The notes below the pieces were generated by a model. The model searched no databases. It was not told the origin of the DNA and was given only the letters and a program-made list of their open reading frames with translations. This document shows positions 63,300 to 64,000 of a stretch of 64,000 nucleotides of DNA, one piece after another. Position numbers and translations under genes: made by a program. The stretch spans positions 88,420-152,419 of the forward strand of contig JADJFA010000015.1 of the NCBI GenBank assembly GCA_016708875.1, written 5' to 3'. Every line of letters starts with the position of its first letter. The first letter of the stretch is position 1. This stretch comes from Lewinellaceae bacterium (lineage in GTDB: Bacteria > Bacteroidota > Bacteroidia > Chitinophagales > Saprospiraceae).

Positions 63300-64000
63300 A
63301 TGCATGAATCCGTTCGCCAATCTTTTGTTTCCATCGTCGGTGTGCTGCAATCTCACCGCGAGGTGCGGCAATTGTCGGAATGGCTGACCGGTCTTTATGG
63401 CGAATTATCGGCCAATTTCAGTCATTTTGAGTTTGTTTTGGTGAACAATGGCTGTGATGTGCCAAGCATTGAAGATGTAATCCAGCCGCTTCCGGAAGGT
63501 TTGAGGAAAAATATTTTCCTGCTCAATTTGAGCACAACAGTCAATCGCGACAACGCAATATTGGCCGGACTGGATCGCGCCAACGGAGATTACACAGCAG
63601 TATTTGAATTCGATTTTGTAGAAAAACCTGCCCTAGTCACGCAAATGTGGGAGCTGGCCCAAACGGGCAAAGACATCGTCTACCTCCGCGCCAAAGTGCG
63701 TCGTTTACCATTGGCACAGCGGATGTTGTATCAAATTTTTTATTTCATTCTACGCCGCTACTCTCAATTGCGCATTGATCCATGGGCACATCACACCCGT
63801 CTTATCAGTCGCCGCGCACTCAACTCCCTGCTTCGGCTTCGCGAAAACAGCCGCTATTTAAAAGCCAACTATGCATTGGTTGGTTACTCTACAGCGAGTA
63901 TCGCAGTGTCGGAGCCGCTTCACCCCGACCAGACGCTGAGTTTTAGCGAACAGGTTCGTACAGCCTTGGTAGCCGTGACTTCATTCACTACATTCCTTCG
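63300..64000 (+). CDS. Family 2-like glycosyltransferase (partial, C-terminus outside window)
   Basis: The frame is open from the ATG at 63300 to the window end, giving 233 residues. The start (FVSIVGVLQSHREVRQLSEW) and the pattern FEFVLVNNGCDVPSIEDVIQ, LLNLSTTVNRDNAILAGLDR and ANGDYTAVFEFDFVEKPALV are those of a DPM/GT2-type glycosyltransferase domain (GT-A fold). The acidic EFDF may replace the usual DxD, and later residues (FYFILRRYSQLRIDPWAHHT) resemble the region before membrane anchors. The donor and acceptor are unknown. An alternative ATG four bases later is in a different frame and less likely. Confidence 0.75.
   Translation, partial: MHESVRQSFVSIVGVLQSHREVRQLSEWLTGLYGELSANFSHFEFVLVNNGCDVPSIEDVIQPLPEGLRKNIFLLNLSTTVNRDNAILAGLDRANGDYTAVFEFDFVEKPALVTQMWELAQTGKDIVYLRAKVRRLPLAQRMLYQIFYFILRRYSQLRIDPWAHHTRLISRRALNSLLRLRENSRYLKANYALVGYSTASIAVSEPLHPDQTLSFSEQVRTALVAVTSFTTFL

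Noticed and set aside
1..64000. tRNA, rRNA, riboswitch or integrase attachment site
   Set aside because: No cloverleaf-like segment, rRNA-like stretch, recognisable riboswitch core or integrase gene was seen by eye. A covariance-model search would be needed to exclude short RNAs.

Overview
The window looks like a chromosomal segment from a member of the Bacteroidota, probably a Saprospiria-like environmental lineage. The evidence is four large secreted proteins with C-terminal type IX secretion (T9SS) sorting domains, LytS/LytTR-type two-component genes, a short NuoG without the molybdopterin domain, DUF2723, DUF4296 and DUF6427 family proteins, and -7 promoter boxes of the TAnnTTTG type. I saw no rRNA, tRNA, CRISPR array, insertion sequence or origin. 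The class-level assignment is an inference.

Layout. 0-5.7 kb: a haem-binding protein cut by the window edge, a LytS-type kinase with its LytTR regulator, a second convergent LytTR regulator, an AIM24-like protein, an outer-membrane barrel and OsmC. 5.7-14.6 kb: a DUF2723 membrane protein, two T9SS cargo proteins and thioredoxin. 14.7-17.8 kb: rhomboid protease, RlmH, an AhpD-like protein and an SH3 lipoprotein. 17.8-37.7 kb: a minus-strand complex I (nuoA-N) operon in the order A,B,C,D,E,F,G,H,I,J,K,L,M,N, interrupted by non-nuo genes. These are a TonB-domain protein, an SH3 lipoprotein, two DUF2750 proteins, an S4 RNA-binding protein, a small membrane protein, and a 3.9 kb patch between nuoF and nuoG. 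That patch holds a broken NYN-domain fragment, two small secreted proteins and a heavily frameshifted set: AAA ATPase, DUF3226 protein and nucleotidyltransferase. 37.8-49.7 kb: a CBM9-like protein, a YjbR protein, two giant T9SS proteins sharing a C-terminal half, a helix-hairpin-helix membrane protein and an OmpA protein. 49.9-64 kb: ftsE, sucC, a DUF4296 lipoprotein, SixA, an OmpR-type regulator, DUF6427, purQ-miaA, two SGNH hydrolases flanking a ParE-type toxin-antitoxin pair, an MsbA-like ABC exporter, an acyl-CoA thioesterase and a glycosyltransferase cut by the window end.

Three themes stand out. (1) Intergenic spaces, especially after genes, carry long and often perfect inverted repeats from several families. 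Some families recur in the window with compensatory base changes in the two arms. (2) Many otherwise normal housekeeping genes (trxA, nuoL, nuoI, miaA, an ABC exporter) are broken by single-base indels, mostly in homopolymers. This points to assembly error more than gene death, so those genes are annotated here across the break. (3) The most unusual locus is the degraded ATPase/TOPRIM-like/nucleotidyltransferase cassette inside the respiratory operon. It resembles OLD/PARIS-type defence gene pairs, but that function is inferred only.
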